Made by a program: the position numbers and the translations under genes
Assembly: GCA_947259685.1 (NCBI GenBank)
Contig: CAMYNC010000158.1
Location: forward strand, 1 to 13,454
Reading direction: 5' to 3'
DNA length: 13,454 nt
From: an uncultured Desulfuromonadales bacterium
GTDB taxonomy: Bacteria > Desulfobacterota > Desulfuromonadia > Desulfuromonadales > Geopsychrobacteraceae
The notes under the pieces: model-generated
The model's input: only the letters and a program-made list of their open reading frames with translations
Told to the model about the DNA's origin: nothing
Database searches by the model: none
In this document: positions 12,412 through 13,454 of the stretch, in pieces
How positions within the stretch are numbered: position 1 is the first letter of the stretch
How the letters are laid out: each line of letters starts with the position of its first letter

Positions 12412-12595
12412 TCAGGCAGTTATTTCCCAACTGATGACATCCACAGGGCAGACGCTGTCACAGGAACCGCAATCAGTACAGATATCCTTGTCGACCACAT
12501 GGACGTCTCCCTGCTCGCTGATAGCATCAACGGGACAAACCTCTGCGCAAGGCCCCACAAAAAAAACAGCCTTCATCAATCCAATGGGATTCCAT
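12412..12595 (-). pseudogene. 2[4Fe-4S] ferredoxin with a one-base frameshift
   Basis: From ATG 12595 the frame reads MESHWIDEGCFFCGAL and then loses similarity; the next frame reads GPCAEVCPVDAISEQGDV and later DICTDCGSCDSVCPVDVISW, ending at TGA 12412-12414. Joining them by dropping one base in the GGGG run (complement of 12553-12556) restores a 60-residue ferredoxin with two perfect cluster motifs, CFFCGPCAEVCP and CTDCGSCDSVCP. Next to it is an eight-T run (12559-12566). The cause may be a real inactivating mutation, a sequencing error in homopolymers, or frameshifting during expression. The intact protein would be a cytoplasmic low-potential electron carrier. A weak AGGGA precedes the start. 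Confidence 0.82.
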
Positions 12596-12705
12596 CTGCT
12601 CTGTCCCTTTGCTAGTTGCTTTTTCTGAACAATAGCAGGGATATTTGACTATGCAACATCTCATAACATTGGATTAGTTCGGCAATATCCCCTCGATTTT
12701 CCCCT

Positions 12706-12733
12706 CCGGATCGACTGTTCAGTGTCGATCCGG
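12706..12733. promoter_or_regulatory. perfect 10-bp inverted repeat upstream of the ferredoxin
   Basis: CCGGATCGAC (12706-12715) and GTCGATCCGG (12724-12733) are exact complements around an eight-base loop. There is no U-tract on either side, so an operator or a structured RNA element is as likely as a terminator. It lies 111 bases upstream of the ferredoxin start, in the 447-base gap 12596-13042, which contains no gene. Confidence 0.5.
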
Positions 12734-12854
12734 CAGGCTGATACACCCATCACCCGGCCAATCACCCGAAATCAATCAGCTATTTTGACGGAAAAATCTC
12801 GAATGTCGTATCAAAACTGGCGGGGCCGATAAGTGGCTGAAAGCAGAGGAGACA

Positions 12855-12893
12855 AAAAAGCCGATTTCACTCTCGGAAAGTCGGCGATTTTTG
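12855..12893. terminator. bidirectional terminator-like hairpin
   Basis: GCCGATTT (12861-12868) pairs with AAGTCGGC (12879-12886 region, one G-T wobble). It is flanked by AAAAAA on the left and GATTTTTG on the right, so it has a U-tract in both directions. No complete transcription unit ends here, so its source gene may lie in lost sequence. Confidence 0.5.
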
Positions 12894-12974
12894 CGAATTC
12901 ACAACTTTTAAAACTAGAAAATGTCTACTCTTCTAATCGCGATCCAGTTGCTTATACTGCCGGTCTCAAGCAAC

Positions 12975-13002
12975 TTGTATCCACCGGGCCATGAGGTAGA
13001 AT
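12975..13002 (+). promoter_or_regulatory. candidate promoter of the PF04020-type membrane protein
   Basis: TTGTAT (12975-12980), 16 bases, then TAGAAT (12997-13002; five of six matches to consensus). Transcription would start near 13009, 34 bases before the ATG. Confidence 0.45.
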
Positions 13003-13042
13003 AACAGTGCATTTTTCAGAGCAGTAAAAGGGTGGCTTGCAC

Positions 13043-13444
13043 ATGAAAGGACTTATACTCCGATGGCTCATTCTTTCTGTTGCTATTATGGTGTCTGCCC
13101 ATCTCTTTGCGGGTATTCATGTTGATGGTTACGGGACAGCCCTCTTTGCCGCCCTGGTGCTGGGGATTCTCAATGCATTTTTCCGACCGATCCTGTTCAT
13201 TCTGACCCTTCCGATCAATGTATTAACCCTCGGCTTGTTTACTTTTGTGATCAATGCCGTGTTGTTGCTGATGACTTCGGGAATTACTGGGGGCCTCGTA
13301 GTGGACGGATTCGGCTCCGCCTTGTTCGGATCGTTGATTATCAGCCTCGTCAGCCTGCTGCTTAGTTCATTTATCAGCGATCGGGGACGGGTTGAATCAA
13401 TCGACATCGAACTACGCCGTCGGCGTGGTGGTCACTGGGAATAG
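13043..13444 (+). CDS. phage-holin-family-IV-like (PF04020/YvlD-type) membrane protein
   Basis: This 133-residue protein is almost entirely hydrophobic, with four likely TM segments: about 3-25, 31-50, 53-80 and 90-113. It shows the family pattern ALVLGILNAFFRPILFILTLPINVLTLGLFTFVINAVLLL in the centre, and ends in a charged cytoplasmic tail (ESIDIELRRRRGGHWE). Databases name the family after a mycobacteriophage holin, but most members are ordinary bacterial inner-membrane proteins of unknown role, and there is no phage gene nearby. ATG 13043 is preferred over the in-frame TTG 13037 because GGGTGG lies seven bases before it. It stands alone behind its own candidate promoter. Confidence 0.88.
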   Translation: MKGLILRWLILSVAIMVSAHLFAGIHVDGYGTALFAALVLGILNAFFRPILFILTLPINVLTLGLFTFVINAVLLLMTSGITGGLVVDGFGSALFGSLIISLVSLLLSSFISDRGRVESIDIELRRRRGGHWE

Positions 13445-13454
13445 GTGCGGGGCT

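Noticed and set aside
1..13454. CRISPR array or prophage
   Set aside because: No regularly spaced direct repeats with unique spacers, and no phage structural, lysis or integrase genes; the holin-named protein at 13043 belongs to a family of ordinary bacterial membrane proteins.

Overview
The window looks like accessory chromosome from a delta-proteobacterial anaerobe, probably of the Desulfuromonas/Geobacter group. This rests on gene content and protein style only (SOUL and cytochrome b5-type heme proteins, a rubrerythrin-like diiron protein, an iron-sulfur flavoprotein, an APC permease with Usp domains, an L-serine dehydratase remnant, a ferredoxin); no rRNA or tRNA gene is present to test it. 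Genes are short, often alone, on both strands, and separated by long intergenic stretches rich in repeats.

Left part (1-2.3 kb): two minus-strand heme-binding genes, a SOUL protein cut by the window edge and a small cytochrome b5-domain protein. Each is preceded by a copy of a 217-bp element (426-642 and 1108-1324; about two thirds identical, ungapped, with a conserved stem-loop). A ParD-like/RelE-ParE toxin-antitoxin pair and an unrecognised minus-strand gene follow. Next (2.6-4.2 kb) comes what resembles a solo IS21-type end whose tip supplies a -35 box to a ferritin/rubrerythrin-like gene, then a small two-TM membrane protein.

Middle (4.2-8.2 kb): a GC-rich amino-acid permease with C-terminal universal-stress domains, preceded by a terminator-like hairpin and followed by a 50-residue N-terminal stub of an Fe-S L-serine dehydratase. 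Two more type II toxin-antitoxin operons follow, CcdAB and RelBE, giving three such modules within about 7 kb.

Right part (8.2-13.4 kb): a P-loop ATPase fused to an Asp23/Gls24-like domain behind a near-consensus promoter; a two-gene flavoprotein operon (CX2CX2CX7C iron-sulfur flavoprotein plus flavodoxin-like oxidoreductase) diverging from a TetR regulator, with two TGTTG-N7-CAACA operator-like sites between them; a small conserved hypothetical protein; a 2[4Fe-4S] ferredoxin broken by a one-base shift in a homopolymer tract; and a PF04020-type small membrane protein.

The most unusual signal is not a gene. A roughly 30-bp imperfect palindrome (GTCTCAAAA-like left arm, TTTTGAGAC-like right arm) recurs as full or half copies in many of the intergenic gaps, often just downstream of small genes. 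No complete mobile element, CRISPR array or classical defence operon is visible.
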